DNA of 64,000 bases, from the NCBI RefSeq assembly GCF_009828025.1, contig NZ_WTYA01000006.1, forward strand, positions 1-64,000, written 5' to 3'. The position numbers and the translations under genes are program-made. The notes beneath the pieces are model-generated. The model was not told where the DNA came from. It saw nothing but the letters and a program-made list of their open reading frames with translations, and did no database searches. Shown here piece after piece: positions 49,399-61,027 of the stretch. The stretch's first letter is position 1. The number at the start of each line of letters is the position of its first letter. This DNA is from Qipengyuania algicida. Lineage in GTDB: Bacteria; Pseudomonadota; Alphaproteobacteria; Sphingomonadales; Sphingomonadaceae.

Positions 49399-49529
49399 CG
49401 GGATCAAGCATTGACCGGGCGCGTGCGCTGGGTCAAGTTGCGAGCTGTGTCGGGCGGGGCGATAATGGGGATTGAAGGTATTCTGATTGGTGGTTTCGAC
49501 ACCAGACGGCGGCCAACGGGACCGGGCCG

Positions 49530-50210
49530 TTGTTCATAGGTCATTTCGCCTCGGCTTTGGTGGCCCGCGGCCTCACCGAGGAAGCGCCCAAACTCGGCAC
49601 ATTGTTCGTCGCGGCGCAGCTGGTCGATATCGCGTTCTTCACTTTCGTGATCCTCGGCGTGGAACATATGCGCATCGTTCCGGGCATTACCGCGATGAAC
49701 CCGATGGATCTTTATTCCATGCCTTTTACCCACAGTCTGCTTGCCAGCGCCTGGTGGGCGCTGGCCATGGCTGGATTTCTGATGCTGAAGCGTCGCAATG
49801 CCGTCGCCGCGCTATGGGCAGGAATTGTGGTGCTGTCGCATTGGGTGCTAGACCTGCTGGTTCATCGCCCCGATCTGACGCTGCTCGGCACACCGCCGAA
49901 GCTGGGGCTGGGCTTGTGGAACTATCCACTGATCGAAATGCCGCTGGAGATCGGCATCACCCTGCTTGCGTTCTGGTTCTACATGCGCCGCACGCGCGGG
50001 CCAGTTGGCCCACCGCTGATCCTGCTGTTTGTGATGTTCGTGCTTCAGGCGATCAACTGGTTCGCTCCCGAACCGACCGCCTACAGCATCGCGATCCCGC
50101 TCAGCGCGCTATTCGCCTATGCGGTGCTCATAGCGTTAGCGAGTTGGGTAAGCTCGACAAGATGGCATAGACGCGAAGTGGGACTGGCAGTGCCGACCAT
50201 GCGCCGCTAA
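49530..50210 (+). CDS. Integral membrane protein, uncharacterised
   Basis: 226 residues from a TTG ([15 protein letters not shown]). Five to six membrane segments with His/Asp residues spread at segment ends ([26 protein letters not shown]), a pattern seen in uncharacterised metal-dependent-hydrolase-like membrane proteins. The first ribosome-binding site is weak. Ten bases separate it from purL. Confidence 0.7.
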   Translation: MFIGHFASALVARGLTEEAPKLGTLFVAAQLVDIAFFTFVILGVEHMRIVPGITAMNPMDLYSMPFTHSLLASAWWALAMAGFLMLKRRNAVAALWAGIVVLSHWVLDLLVHRPDLTLLGTPPKLGLGLWNYPLIEMPLEIGITLLAFWFYMRRTRGPVGPPLILLFVMFVLQAINWFAPEPTAYSIAIPLSALFAYAVLIALASWVSSTRWHRREVGLAVPTMRR

Positions 50211-50220
50211 AGGCGCTTCC

Positions 50221-52488
50221 ATGCTAGCTGAGTCCCCCACGATCACCCCGGATATCGTTGAACAGCACGGTCTGAATCCGGAAGAATACCAACGCGTGCT
50301 CAACGCCCTTGGTCGAGAGCCCAATCTGGTCGAGCTCGGTATCTTCTCGGTCATGTGGTCGGAGCATTGCAGCTATAAAAGCTCACGCTTCCATCTCAAG
50401 AAGCTACCGACCGAAGCGCCGTGGGTAATCTGTGGGCCGGGCGAGAACGCTGGCGTCATCGATATCGGCGATGGACAGGCGGCCATCTTCAAGATGGAGA
50501 GCCACAACCACCCGAGCTACATCGAACCCTATCAGGGCGCAGCCACAGGCGTCGGCGGCATCCTGCGCGATGTCTTCACCATGGGCGCGCGGCCCGTCGC
50601 CAACGCCAATGCGCTGCGTTTCGGGCGGCCAGACCATCCCAAGATGAAGCATCTCGTCAAGGGCGTGGTCGCGGGCATCGGCGGCTACGGCAATTGCGTG
50701 GGCGTGCCGACCGTGGCGGGCGAAACCAATTTTGACGCCGCTTACGATGGCAATATCCTCGTCAACGCGATGACCGTGGGCGTGGCCGATGCAGAGCGCA
50801 TTTTCTATTCAGCGGCAACCGGGGTGGGCAACCCGATCGTCTATGTCGGCTCCAAGACAGGGCGCGACGGTATTCACGGCGCCACCATGGCCAGCGCCGA
50901 TTTCGGCGAGGACAGCGAAGAGAAACGGCCCACCGTGCAGGTCGGCGACCCGTTCACAGAAAAGCTGCTGATCGAGGCGTGCCTCGAATTGATGGCAACC
51001 GATGCCATAGTCGCGATCCAGGACATGGGTGCGGCGGGCCTCACCTCTTCCAGCGTCGAGATGGCGAGCAAGGGCGGCGCCGGCATTCGGCTCGACATGA
51101 ACGCCGTGCCCTGTCGCGAAGAAGGCATGACGCCGTACGATATGATGCTGAGCGAGAGCCAGGAGCGGATGCTCATGGTGTTAAAGCCCGGCCGTGAGGG
51201 CGAAGCGGAAGCGATCTTCCGCAAGTGGGAACTCGATTTCGCAGTAATCGGTGAAGTGACCGATACGGGTCGCATGGTGCTCGATTTTGACGGCGAGACG
51301 GTGTGCGACATTCCGCTTGGTCCGCTGGCCGACGATGCTCCGGAATACGAGCGCCCCTATCTCAGCCGTTCGGAATATAGGAACTGGGCCCAGATAAAGT
51401 CAGTCGAATCGCTCCCCAAGGACTGCGACATCGGGGCGGACCTGCTCAAGCTGATGCGCTCACCCGCCTTCGCCTCGCGCCGTTGGATATGGGAGCAATA
51501 CGATCGGCAAGTCGGTGCGGACACCATGCAGACAGGCGGCGATGCCGGGATCGTGCGGGTCCATGGGACCGGCAAGGCGTTGGCAATCACCACCGATTGC
51601 ACTCCGCGCTATTGCTATGCCGATCCGCTGGAAGGCGGCAAGCAGGCGATCGCCGAGGCTTATCGCAACCTGAGCGCGGTCGGTGCAAGGCCACTGGCGG
51701 TGACGAACTGCCTCAATTTCGCCAATCCCCAACGCCCAGAAATCATGAGCCAGCTGGTTCATGCACTTGAGGGCATGGGAGAGGCTTGCCGCGCGCTCGA
51801 CTTCCCGATCGTGAGCGGCAATGTCAGCCTCTACAACGAGAGCAAGGCCACCGGAGGCGGATCGGCGATCCTGCCCACTCCTGCAATCGGTGGGGTCGGA
51901 CTGATCGAGGATAGCAGCCGAACCGCAGGCATAGCCTTCGCGGGCGAAGCGCACCGCCTGCTGTTGATTGGTGCCGATCCGGACTCGGCTCCGGAGCTGG
52001 GGTGTTCGAGCTGGCTGGACATCTGCCATGGCCGCAGGGAAGGATTGCCGCCGAAGGTCAACCTTGACGCTGAGCGCAAACATGGCGAATTCGTCCGTGA
52101 ACTGATCGGTCAGGGACTGGCATCTGCCGTGCACGACGTTTCGGACGGTGGAATTCTGGTTGCGGTGACCGAAATGGCACTCGCGTCCGGCATTGGTGCC
52201 CGCCTGCATACGACCGCGTTCGAAGACTATGTCGATGCGGAAAAGCTGCAACACGCGTGGTCGCTCTTTGCCGAAAATCAGGGACGTTACGTCGTCAGCG
52301 AACCGCTCGGCTCGGACGCAGTCACCACGCTGGCGAAAAAGCAGGGCATCGGGTGCTGCTTCATCGGCTGGACCGGTGGCGACAGCGTGGTGATAGCGCC
52401 CAATTGCGAAGAGACCATTGCCGAAGTTTCGCTCGACGAGCTGCGTGACGCCCATGACAGCTTCTTCCGTGACTGGATGGAGAACTGA
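50221..52488 (+). CDS. purL: Phosphoribosylformylglycinamidine synthase, large subunit
   Basis: 755 residues, the small form of PurL that works with PurS and PurQ (not visible here). [13 protein letters not shown] near 42-54, [23 protein letters not shown] near 92-114 (in part), and a duplicated ATP-binding architecture. It makes FGAM from FGAR in purine synthesis. Overlaps the DUF3052 gene by one base. Confidence 0.95.
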   Translation: MLAESPTITPDIVEQHGLNPEEYQRVLNALGREPNLVELGIFSVMWSEHCSYKSSRFHLKKLPTEAPWVICGPGENAGVIDIGDGQAAIFKMESHNHPSYIEPYQGAATGVGGILRDVFTMGARPVANANALRFGRPDHPKMKHLVKGVVAGIGGYGNCVGVPTVAGETNFDAAYDGNILVNAMTVGVADAERIFYSAATGVGNPIVYVGSKTGRDGIHGATMASADFGEDSEEKRPTVQVGDPFTEKLLIEACLELMATDAIVAIQDMGAAGLTSSSVEMASKGGAGIRLDMNAVPCREEGMTPYDMMLSESQERMLMVLKPGREGEAEAIFRKWELDFAVIGEVTDTGRMVLDFDGETVCDIPLGPLADDAPEYERPYLSRSEYRNWAQIKSVESLPKDCDIGADLLKLMRSPAFASRRWIWEQYDRQVGADTMQTGGDAGIVRVHGTGKALAITTDCTPRYCYADPLEGGKQAIAEAYRNLSAVGARPLAVTNCLNFANPQRPEIMSQLVHALEGMGEACRALDFPIVSGNVSLYNESKATGGGSAILPTPAIGGVGLIEDSSRTAGIAFAGEAHRLLLIGADPDSAPELGCSSWLDICHGRREGLPPKVNLDAERKHGEFVRELIGQGLASAVHDVSDGGILVAVTEMALASGIGARLHTTAFEDYVDAEKLQHAWSLFAENQGRYVVSEPLGSDAVTTLAKKQGIGCCFIGWTGGDSVVIAPNCEETIAEVSLDELRDAHDSFFRDWMEN

Positions 52489-52895
52489 TGTCAGCGGGCT
52501 ATTCCGGCACGCCGCTCGCCAGGAAGCTCGACCTGCGTGACGATCAGCGCGTTTGGTTTGCTGGAATGCCGGACGATGTCCGCGACGAAATCGACGAATA
52601 CGCGCTTGATCTGATATTTGTCGCCGATCCGGCGGAAGGGATCGATGCCGCGCTTATCTTCATCACCGAGCGATCGCCTCTCGAGCGGCATCTCGCCAGC
52701 CTGCGCCATCAGATTGCAGCCGACGGGCTGGTATGGGTCAGCTGGCCCAAACAGGCAGCGAAGGTTGCGACCGACATTACCGAAGACACGATCCGCGAGA
52801 TCGCGCTGCCGCTCGGGTTGGTCGACACCAAGGTTTGCGCCGTCAACGATATCTGGTCGGGCCTCAAGCTGGTGATCCGCAAGGAGTTGCGGTGA
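52488..52895 (+). CDS. DUF3052-family protein
   Basis: 135 residues, soluble. YSGTPLARKLDL opening and LVWVSWPKQAAKVATDITEDTIRE near 80-103 (in part) are DUF3052 features; the family has no established function. The ATG overlaps the purL stop and the stop overlaps the nitroreductase start (GTGA), so these three are one unit. Confidence 0.8.
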   Translation: MSAGYSGTPLARKLDLRDDQRVWFAGMPDDVRDEIDEYALDLIFVADPAEGIDAALIFITERSPLERHLASLRHQIAADGLVWVSWPKQAAKVATDITEDTIREIALPLGLVDTKVCAVNDIWSGLKLVIRKELR

Positions 52896-53557
52896 ACGAG
52901 CAAGCCTTCCCCCCGTTGCCTCGCCATAGCGACGAAGAACGCATCGCTCGCGCCCGTGCCGCTTTTGAGCGCCTGTCCACTCGCCGCACCTGTCGGGCCT
53001 TCGCCGACACGCCCGTTCCCCGCGAGGTCATCGAATATGCAATCCGCACCGCCGGAACCGCCCCATCGGGCGCCAACCATCAGCCGTGGCATTTCACGGC
53101 TGTATCGTCACCGGAGATCAAACGCGCCATCCGTCTTGCCGCCGAAGAAGAGGAACGCGAGTTCTATGCGACCCGCGCGAGCGAGGAATGGCTCGCCGCC
53201 CTCGCCCCGCTCGGCACCGATCACGACAAGCCGTTCCTCGAAATCGCGCCCTGGCTGATCGTCTGCTTCGCGCAGCGCAAGGGCGGGATCGAGGAAGATG
53301 GCAAGGCGTCCAACTATTACGTCACGGAAAGCGTCGGGATCGCTTGCGGATTGCTGCTGGCGAGTTTGCAGGAGGCTGGGCTGGCGACTCTGACGCACAC
53401 GCCCTCGCCCATGGGTTTCCTGCGAGATATTTGCGGGCGGCCTGCGCATGAAAAACCGCTGATGATCATTGTCGCCGGGCATCCTTCACCCGATGCCACG
53501 GTCACGGAACACGCAATGCGAAAGAAGCCTCTGGAGCAGATTTCCAGCTGGCTTTGA
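52892..53557 (+). CDS. Nitroreductase-family protein
   Basis: 221 residues from GTG 52892 with AAGGAG just upstream. STRRTCRAFADTPVP near 29-43 and GTAPSGANHQPWHF near 53-66 are flavin-binding motifs. An NAD(P)H:FMN oxidoreductase; the substrate cannot be told. Coupled to DUF3052. Confidence 0.85.
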   Translation: MNEQAFPPLPRHSDEERIARARAAFERLSTRRTCRAFADTPVPREVIEYAIRTAGTAPSGANHQPWHFTAVSSPEIKRAIRLAAEEEEREFYATRASEEWLAALAPLGTDHDKPFLEIAPWLIVCFAQRKGGIEEDGKASNYYVTESVGIACGLLLASLQEAGLATLTHTPSPMGFLRDICGRPAHEKPLMIIVAGHPSPDATVTEHAMRKKPLEQISSWL

Positions 53558-53560
53558 CGC

Positions 53561-54403
53561 TCAGGCCGCTTGCAGTTCCGGGGGCGTAGCCAGCAAATCA
53601 AACGGATCGATCCCGCGGGCCTGCCAATATTCGTGGCACTTTTGGTAGGTTGCCGGCGGACGGATGTTGAACGTCCGACGCACTTCTTCGAGCGGACGCG
53701 CAAGCAGTTCTCGGATCGGCATCTCGGCGACGCGCGGGCAAGCCTTGCCCAGCTTCTGTCCCTCACGCACCGCCGCCACAACAGGCGCCCCATGCGCGTG
53801 GTGCTTGCGCATATGGAAAGCGCCGGCATAGGCGATGAAGATATTGCCCAGTCCGCCGTTCTGCCCGTGCGTGAAGGCCAGCACGCATTGTTCGCCAAGC
53901 GCATCGCGGCTGTAGCCGGTCAGCACATGCAGCAGGTCGTGCGTGTCACGATATCGGTTGATGTACCATTCGAACAAATCGCCATACTTCGGACGATCGC
54001 CGAGAAACTTGTCATACTCCGCGACCAGCCCGGCGGCAGTCAGCCCCTGACTTTCCATGAAATGGAGATAAGCATGGGCGACGCTGTTTTCGGGCAGCCT
54101 GCGCAACGCATCATGGTCATCGAGCAGATCGGGCAAGTAGGGCTCGCTAGCCCGGATGCGCTGCCCTTCTTCGCTGAGCGCGAAGCGGCGCGCACGCGGT
54201 TCGAGATCGCGTGATGGGAGCGACTCGAAAATGCGGAACACCTCCTCGGTGTTTTCCTTGTCCTTGAGCAGCTCGCGAAAATGATGCCACGCCTTGAGCG
54301 GACGCATTTTCAGATGTTGACGATCGGGATGGAACACCAGCGTTCCATCAGGCCCGGTTTCGACGGATTTTCCCGTGCTTCCTGCAAAACTGCTTTCGCT
54401 CAT
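53561..54403 (-). CDS. Coq4-family ubiquinone biosynthesis protein
   Basis: 280 residues from ATG 54403, eight bases after AAGGA. The Coq4 metal motif HDLLHVLTGY near 153-162, and HAHGAPVVAAVREGQKLGKA (in part) near 205-224, are present. Coq4 takes part in ubiquinone synthesis, with a zinc-type site of the form HDxxH-x11-E. A perfect 20-base palindrome lies 13 bases upstream of the start codon, suggesting regulation. Convergent with the nitroreductase gene, three bases apart. Confidence 0.87.
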   Translation of the reverse strand: MSESSFAGSTGKSVETGPDGTLVFHPDRQHLKMRPLKAWHHFRELLKDKENTEEVFRIFESLPSRDLEPRARRFALSEEGQRIRASEPYLPDLLDDHDALRRLPENSVAHAYLHFMESQGLTAAGLVAEYDKFLGDRPKYGDLFEWYINRYRDTHDLLHVLTGYSRDALGEQCVLAFTHGQNGGLGNIFIAYAGAFHMRKHHAHGAPVVAAVREGQKLGKACPRVAEMPIRELLARPLEEVRRTFNIRPPATYQKCHEYWQARGIDPFDLLATPPELQAA

Positions 54404-54415
54404 CACTGCCATCCT

Positions 54416-54435
54416 TACTGACAACGATGTCAGTA
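54416..54435. promoter_or_regulatory. 20-base palindrome upstream of coq4 (candidate operator)
   Basis: TACTGACA-ACGA-TGTCAGTA is a perfect inverted repeat of 8 bases per arm with a 4-base spacer, 13 bases before the coq4 start and inside its ribosome-binding/promoter region. The TGACA...TGTCA shape is typical of sites for TetR-like regulators; no such regulator gene lies in the window. Confidence 0.55.
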
Positions 54436-54463
54436 TAGGTGCAGCTGAGCGACAAATCCAGTC

Positions 54464-55348
54464 CTAACTGGCGACCCACTCGCTCTTGGGGATGCCCAGC
54501 AGGCTCAGGACCGATGTGAGATCCCCGCGCTCGATCCAGCCATCGGCAGCCATGCGAGCCTTTGGCTTGGCTCGGTATGCCAAACCATAGTCGGCCGCCG
54601 CGATCATCGGAATGTCGTTCGCGCCGTCGCCCATTGCCAGCACACCTGCGGCAGGGCCGAGATTGTCGGCTTCCTCCCGCAGCGTCGCAAGCTTGGTCGA
54701 CGCATCGCTGATCGGTCCGGCCAGTTCTCCTGTCAGACTGCCGCCCGCCACGCCAAGGCGATTGCCTACCACCCGCTCGAAACCGATCATTTCCGCCACA
54801 GGATCGGCAAAGTGATGGAAGCCGCCTGTGACCAGCACACACCGACACCCCTTGGACTTGAGCGTCTCTACCAACACCCTTGCACCGGCGACCGGTTCGA
54901 TACGCTCGCTAAGGCACCGCCCTATTGCGGACTCATCCAGTCCGCGCAGCAACCCCACCCGCTCTGCCAGCGCCGTGGGAAAATCGATCTCGCCCTGCAT
55001 CGCCCTTTCAGTAATTGCAGCGATCTGTGGTTTCAGATTGGCGAAATCCGCCAATTCGTCGATGCACTCCTGCCCGATCATGGTGGAATCCATGTCCGAC
55101 ACGAACAGTCGGGGAATTTCCACCGCATCCTGGGTTACCAGCAGGTCACTGGGCTTGAAATGCGCGTCGAGAACCTTGCGCAACACTGCGGCATCGCCAT
55201 CCGGCAGCATGATCTGGAGAACGTCGCCGCAGAAATCGAGCATGGTGGCCGCGGCTACCCGCATACCCTTGACCTCCAGCGCTTCGCTCGCAGCGTCGAG
55301 CTTGCTTTCCAGTCCCTCCTTGTCTGCTATCAACCTTGCGATGAGCAC
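54464..55348 (-). CDS. serB: Phosphoserine phosphatase
   Basis: 294 residues from a GTG at 55348, chosen because AGGAG is eight bases upstream; upstream in-frame ATG codons lack such a site. An N-terminal ACT-like region (1-75) is followed by the HAD domain: [14 protein letters not shown] near 85-98 with the nucleophile Asp, [13 protein letters not shown] near 172-184 and [11 protein letters not shown] near 245-255. Makes serine from phosphoserine. Its first codons overlap, head to head, those of miaA. Confidence 0.93.
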   Translation of the reverse strand: MLIARLIADKEGLESKLDAASEALEVKGMRVAAATMLDFCGDVLQIMLPDGDAAVLRKVLDAHFKPSDLLVTQDAVEIPRLFVSDMDSTMIGQECIDELADFANLKPQIAAITERAMQGEIDFPTALAERVGLLRGLDESAIGRCLSERIEPVAGARVLVETLKSKGCRCVLVTGGFHHFADPVAEMIGFERVVGNRLGVAGGSLTGELAGPISDASTKLATLREEADNLGPAAGVLAMGDGANDIPMIAAADYGLAYRAKPKARMAADGWIERGDLTSVLSLLGIPKSEWVAS

Positions 55349-56294
55349 CAGTAATTCTCCTGAGAAAGCGCCGCTCGCGCTCATCGCAGGGCCGACTGCG
55401 AGCGGCAAGAGCGATCTGGCGGTTGCGCTGGCGCAGCGGCTGGAAGCCGGTGGCCGACGGGCAGTGATACTGAACGCCGACAGCGCGCAGGTCTATGCCG
55501 ACCTCTGCATCCTATCGGCACGCCCTACCCCAGAAGACATGGGCGGGATCGAACATCGCCTGTTCGGCACCTGGGATGGGGCTCAGCCGTGCTCGGCAGC
55601 AGATTGGGCGCAGGCTGCACGCACCGAGATTGCTGCGCTTCACAAGGAGGGCGCCGTTCCGATTCTGGTGGGAGGAACCGGGCTTTACCTGCGCACCTTG
55701 CTGGAAGGTATCGCGCCCGTGCCTCCCATCGATCCGGAAATCCGCGCTACGGTGCGCGCGATGGATCAGGGCAGCGCGCATGAAGCGCTTGGAAAAGAAG
55801 ACCCGCTTGCGGCAAGCCGTATTGCGTGGGCCGATCAGGCCAGGACTATGCGGGCGCTGGAGGTCATCCGCTCGACAGGCCGCCCGCTCTCCGAATGGCA
55901 GAAACGCAAGAGCGGTGGGATCGGAGCCTTAGTGGCCCTTCATCCGCTGATCCTGCTGCCTCCACGCGCGTGGCTCTACGAAAGATGTGACCGGCGATTC
56001 GCGGCGATGCTGGATGGCGGTGCAGGGCAGGAGGTGTCTGACCTGCTCGATCGCAATCTCGATCCCGATCTGCCGGTGATGCGCGCCATAGGAGTGCGCG
56101 AGATCGCCGGATTGCTCGCGGGCAATCTGACCGCGGATGAAGCACTCGCCGCTGGCCAACAGGCGACGCGGCGTTATGCGAAAAGGCAATACACATGGTT
56201 CAGCCATCAACCGCCCAAGGAATGGTTGTGCAGCGAGTCTGAAAATTGTTCATTTCAAGACTATTTTGTATCTTTATTACGCCAAACGAGTTGA
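55341..56294 (+). CDS. miaA: tRNA dimethylallyltransferase
   Basis: 317 residues from ATG 55341. [15 protein letters not shown] near 17-31 is the P-loop, with [11 protein letters not shown] near 45-55 and [14 protein letters not shown] near 105-118. It adds a dimethylallyl group to A37 of tRNAs reading UNN codons. The ATG overlaps the serB coding region by eight bases in opposite sense; no ribosome-binding site is visible upstream. Confidence 0.93.
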   Translation: MSTSNSPEKAPLALIAGPTASGKSDLAVALAQRLEAGGRRAVILNADSAQVYADLCILSARPTPEDMGGIEHRLFGTWDGAQPCSAADWAQAARTEIAALHKEGAVPILVGGTGLYLRTLLEGIAPVPPIDPEIRATVRAMDQGSAHEALGKEDPLAASRIAWADQARTMRALEVIRSTGRPLSEWQKRKSGGIGALVALHPLILLPPRAWLYERCDRRFAAMLDGGAGQEVSDLLDRNLDPDLPVMRAIGVREIAGLLAGNLTADEALAAGQQATRRYAKRQYTWFSHQPPKEWLCSESENCSFQDYFVSLLRQTS

Positions 56295-56328
56295 CGAAGC
56301 AGTTTTACGCTGCCAATAGGGGCTGCAG

Positions 56329-56362
56329 ATCGGCCCGCGCGTAACCCCCGCGCCGGGCCGAT
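56329..56362 (+). terminator. Stem-loop between miaA and ilvB (terminator or attenuator)
   Basis: ATCGGCCCG (56329-56337) pairs with CGGGCCGAT (56354-56362), nine base pairs, 16-base loop, followed by TTGATT. It starts 35 bases after the miaA stop and ends 27 bases before the ilvB start, in the 94-base gap. It could stop miaA transcripts or regulate ilv; no leader peptide rich in Leu/Ile/Val was found in this gap. Confidence 0.5.
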
Positions 56363-56388
56363 TTGATTGAAACGAAGGAGTATTTTCC

Positions 56389-58139
56389 GTGTCGAGTGAG
56401 CGCAGCGGCGCAGCCATCCTGATCGAGACCCTGGTCGAACAGGGCGTCGAAGTGGTTTTCGGCTATCCCGGTGGCGCTGTCCTGCCGATCTACGACGAGC
56501 TCTTCGCAGAGACGCGCATCCGCCACATCCTCGTCCGGCACGAAGCCGGTGCCGCCCATGCAGCCGAGGGTTACGCCCGCTCGACCGGCAGGCCGGGCGT
56601 CGTTCTGGTCACCAGCGGTCCGGGCGCGACCAACGCGGTCACGGGTATAGCCGATGCCTATATGGATTCGATCCCAATGGTGGTGCTCACCGGACAGGTC
56701 CCCACGGCACTCATCGGCACCGACGCATTTCAGGAAGCCGACACCGTCGGCATAACGCGGCACTGCACTAAGCACAATTATCTCGTGACCGATCCAGAGG
56801 ATCTGCCCCGGATCATCCGCGAAGCCTTTCGCATTGCCACGAGCGGGCGGCCCGGCCCGGTGCTGGTCGATATTCCCAAGGACGTGCAGATCGCGCTTGC
56901 ATCGGTTTCCGAAGAACGGGACGCAACTCCCCTTCCCTCGCACAGACATCAGCCTCGAATTGAGGGAGATGCCGACGAAATCTCGCAGGCGATCGCGATG
57001 CTTGCCGCTGCCGAAAGGCCCGTTTTCTACACAGGTGGCGGCGTTATCAATTCAGGACCCGAAGCGTCCGAGCGGCTGCGCCAGTTGCAGCATCTGACCG
57101 GCGCACCCGTCACCAGCACGCTGATGGGACTCGGAGCCTTCCCGGCGAACCATCCCGACTGGCTGGGGATGCTTGGAATGCACGGCACATATGAAGCCAA
57201 TATGGCGATGAACCGCGCCGACCTGATCGTTGCCATCGGCGCGCGATTCGATGATCGTGTGACAGGTCGTCTCGACGCCTTCGCGCCCCACGCGAAGAAA
57301 ATCCACATCGATATCGACCGCGCAAGCATCAACAAGATCGTGCCCGTCGACCTTGGCATCCAGGGTGATTGTGCGCGCGTTCTCGATCAGTTGATCGATG
57401 CGTGGGGATCGCGCAAGGCGCGCGATCTGGGCGAATGGAAAGCTCGTGTCATGGGTTGGCGTGCGCGCGAGTGCCTCGCTTATCCAGAAAACCGCGAAGC
57501 AATCATGCCCCAGAAGGCTATCGAGCGGTTGTTCGCGCTGACCAAGGATCGCAACCCGATCATCACCACGGAAGTCGGCCAGCATCAGATGTGGGCCGCG
57601 CAATATTTCGGCTTCTTCGCGCCCAACCGCTGGCTCACCAGCGGCGGTCTCGGGACGATGGGATACGGCCTGCCCGCCGCGATCGGCGCGCAGCTCGGCA
57701 ATCCAGGCGATCTGGTGATCGACATCGCTGGCGAAGCGTCGATCCAGATGAACATTCAGGAACTCGGCACCGCCAGCCAGTATCGCCTGCCGGTCAAGGT
57801 GTTCATCCTCAATAATGAATATATGGGCATGGTCCGCCAGTGGCAGGAACTGACCTACGAAAGCCGCTATTCGAACAGCTATTCCGATAGCCTGCCCGAT
57901 TTCGTGAAACTCGCCGAAGCCTATGGCTGGAAGGGTATCAGGATCGAGGACGAAGGCTCGCTCGACGCCGGAATTGAGGCGATGCTGGCGCATGACGGCC
58001 CGGTGATCGTCGATTGTCTGGTGGCCAAGGACGCCAATTGCCTTCCGATGATCCCGAGCGGCGCGGCGCATACTGAAATGCTGCTGCACGGCGATCTGGT
58101 CACCGGGGTCATGGAAGACGAAGCGAAGGCGCTGGTATA

Positions 58140-58140
<1 letters not shown>
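56389..58140 (+). CDS. ilvB: Acetolactate synthase large subunit
   Basis: 583 residues. Thiamine-diphosphate enzyme with catalytic Glu in [17 protein letters not shown] near 47-63, FAD-binding central domain, and the TPP-binding region near 446-475. There the usual GDG/GDA aspartate appears as Glu ([14 protein letters not shown], Glu near 449). The first step of valine and leucine synthesis, also for isoleucine. First of ilvB-ilvN-ilvC, overlapping ilvN by one base. Confidence 0.95.
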
Positions 58141-59703
<1,563 letters not shown>

Positions 59704-59737
59704 CCCCTCGACCGGGTCGGGATAGGCGGGCCGGATC

Positions 59738-60847
59738 GTGCCAGCCCGCCATATCCTGATCCCGATCCACGATTTCTCCGCCGGCGGGACCGAGCTGATC
59801 GCCTTTCGTCTTGCGAGCCATTGGCTTGCCACCGGGCGTCAGGTCACCATTCTCGCAGGCGCGCGCGACGGCCCGATGATCGAGCGGGTGCCACAAGGTG
59901 CCGCCGTCCATGTTCTCGACCCTGAACGCTCGCGCTGGCGCTTTTCCCGCGTCAGGCTCGGTGCCCAGATGGCCCCCGATGTCGCACGGATTGCGCCCGA
60001 CCTCGTGTTCATCCCCGGCAATTTCCATTTCGGCCTCGCCCGCGCGATCAAGGCAGCGGTCCCGCAGACCAAGATCATCGGCAAGATCAGCAACCCGCTG
60101 GTCGGCGCACCATTCGACCATGGCGCGCTTGCAGCCGTGGCCCGCCCCGTTCTCAAGACGATCACTGCCGGGATCGACTGGTTTGCAGCCATGTCGCCCG
60201 GTCTGGCGCAGGATCTGCAACGCCAGCTCGGCCATGCGCGCGTGTCGACACTTTATGATCCGAACATTCCCGACGGCCCCCTGCCCTTCATACCCCACCC
60301 GCCCCGCAATGGCAGCGAGCCACTGCGCCTGCTCGGGATCGGGCGGCTCGAACCGCAGAAGAACTGGCCGTTGGCATTCGAAGCCATTGCGAAAATCCGC
60401 CAGCAAACCCCGGTCACGCTGCGTATATTCGGGCAGGGTCCGGATCGTGCGCAGCTCGAACAGAGAATTGCTGCGATGGACCTCAGCGACGTGATCGATC
60501 TGGCCGGCTTCACCGACAGGCTTGCCGAGGAATTCGCCCACGCCCATGCGCTTCTCATCACCTCTCATTTCGAAGGTGGCCCAGCGGTCGCCGCCGAAGC
60601 ACTGGCGCACGGACTGCCAGTCGTCGCCACCGATTGCTCGCACTTCCTGCGCGATCTGATCGACGATCCGACGTTGGGCACTCTGGTGTCCAAAGGCGAT
60701 GCTGCCGCACTTGGCAAAGCCGCTATCGCGCAGACGTTGCGCAACGGGCCAACTGATGAGCTGGTCGCGCGCAAACTCGCACCCTTGCGCTTTGGCGCCA
60801 CGGCAAAGGCCTATCTCGATTGCTTCGACCGTGTGTGCGAGGGATAA
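59738..60847 (+). CDS. GT4-family glycosyltransferase
   Basis: 369 residues from GTG 59738. Rossmann-like N-domain opening ILIPIHDFSAGGTELIAFRLASHW, and the C-domain carrying LLGIGRLEPQKNWPLAFEA near 198-216 and the nucleotide-binding HFEGGPAVAAEALAHGLPVVATD near 277-299 (in part). It transfers a sugar to an unknown acceptor. Sits between ilvC and leuA in the same direction; the position does not suggest a pathway role. Confidence 0.85.
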   Translation: MPARHILIPIHDFSAGGTELIAFRLASHWLATGRQVTILAGARDGPMIERVPQGAAVHVLDPERSRWRFSRVRLGAQMAPDVARIAPDLVFIPGNFHFGLARAIKAAVPQTKIIGKISNPLVGAPFDHGALAAVARPVLKTITAGIDWFAAMSPGLAQDLQRQLGHARVSTLYDPNIPDGPLPFIPHPPRNGSEPLRLLGIGRLEPQKNWPLAFEAIAKIRQQTPVTLRIFGQGPDRAQLEQRIAAMDLSDVIDLAGFTDRLAEEFAHAHALLITSHFEGGPAVAAEALAHGLPVVATDCSHFLRDLIDDPTLGTLVSKGDAAALGKAAIAQTLRNGPTDELVARKLAPLRFGATAKAYLDCFDRVCEG

Positions 60848-60898
60848 TTTAGCAAAGCGGCGCTTGCACTGACGATAATTTTAGGCAATTGAGCAGGC

Positions 60899-60946
60899 CA
60901 TGAAACGCAACGGACTACTTCTGCGACTTATCCGCCCTTGGGCGTG
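60899..60946 (+). CDS. leuL: leuA leader peptide (attenuator)
   Basis: Fifteen residues: MKRNGLLLRLIRPWA, stop TGA at 60944-60946, ATG at 60899. Four leucine codons (CTA, CTT, CTG, then CTT) lie within six codons. An AGCAGG-like site is just upstream. It lies 81 bases before leuA. Downstream, GCCCTTGG (60933-60940) can pair with CCAAGGGC (60980-60987), enclosing a smaller hairpin (60963-60969 with 60975-60981). The design fits leucine-sensing attenuation of leuA, though no T-run follows the hairpin. Confidence 0.8.
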
Positions 60947-60959
60947 ACCTGAGCGTGCC

Positions 60960-60990
60960 TGCGGGTGCGACGGGCGCATCCAAGGGCTAA
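60960..60990 (+). promoter_or_regulatory. Hairpin region of the leuA leader
   Basis: GGGTGCG (60963-60969) pairs with CGCATCC (60975-60981) with one G-T pair; its outer strand overlaps CCAAGGGC (60980-60987), which can pair back to the last leader codons (60933-60940). Whether this controls termination or leuA translation is unclear because there is no T-run. Confidence 0.45.
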
Positions 60991-61027
60991 ACCGCCACGC
61001 CGCAGCCATTCCGTTTCGAGATAGCCC

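Noticed and set aside
56295-56388. Possible leucine/isoleucine/valine leader peptide for ilvB
   Set aside because: The only short frame found has no run of branched-chain codons; only the hairpin is kept.
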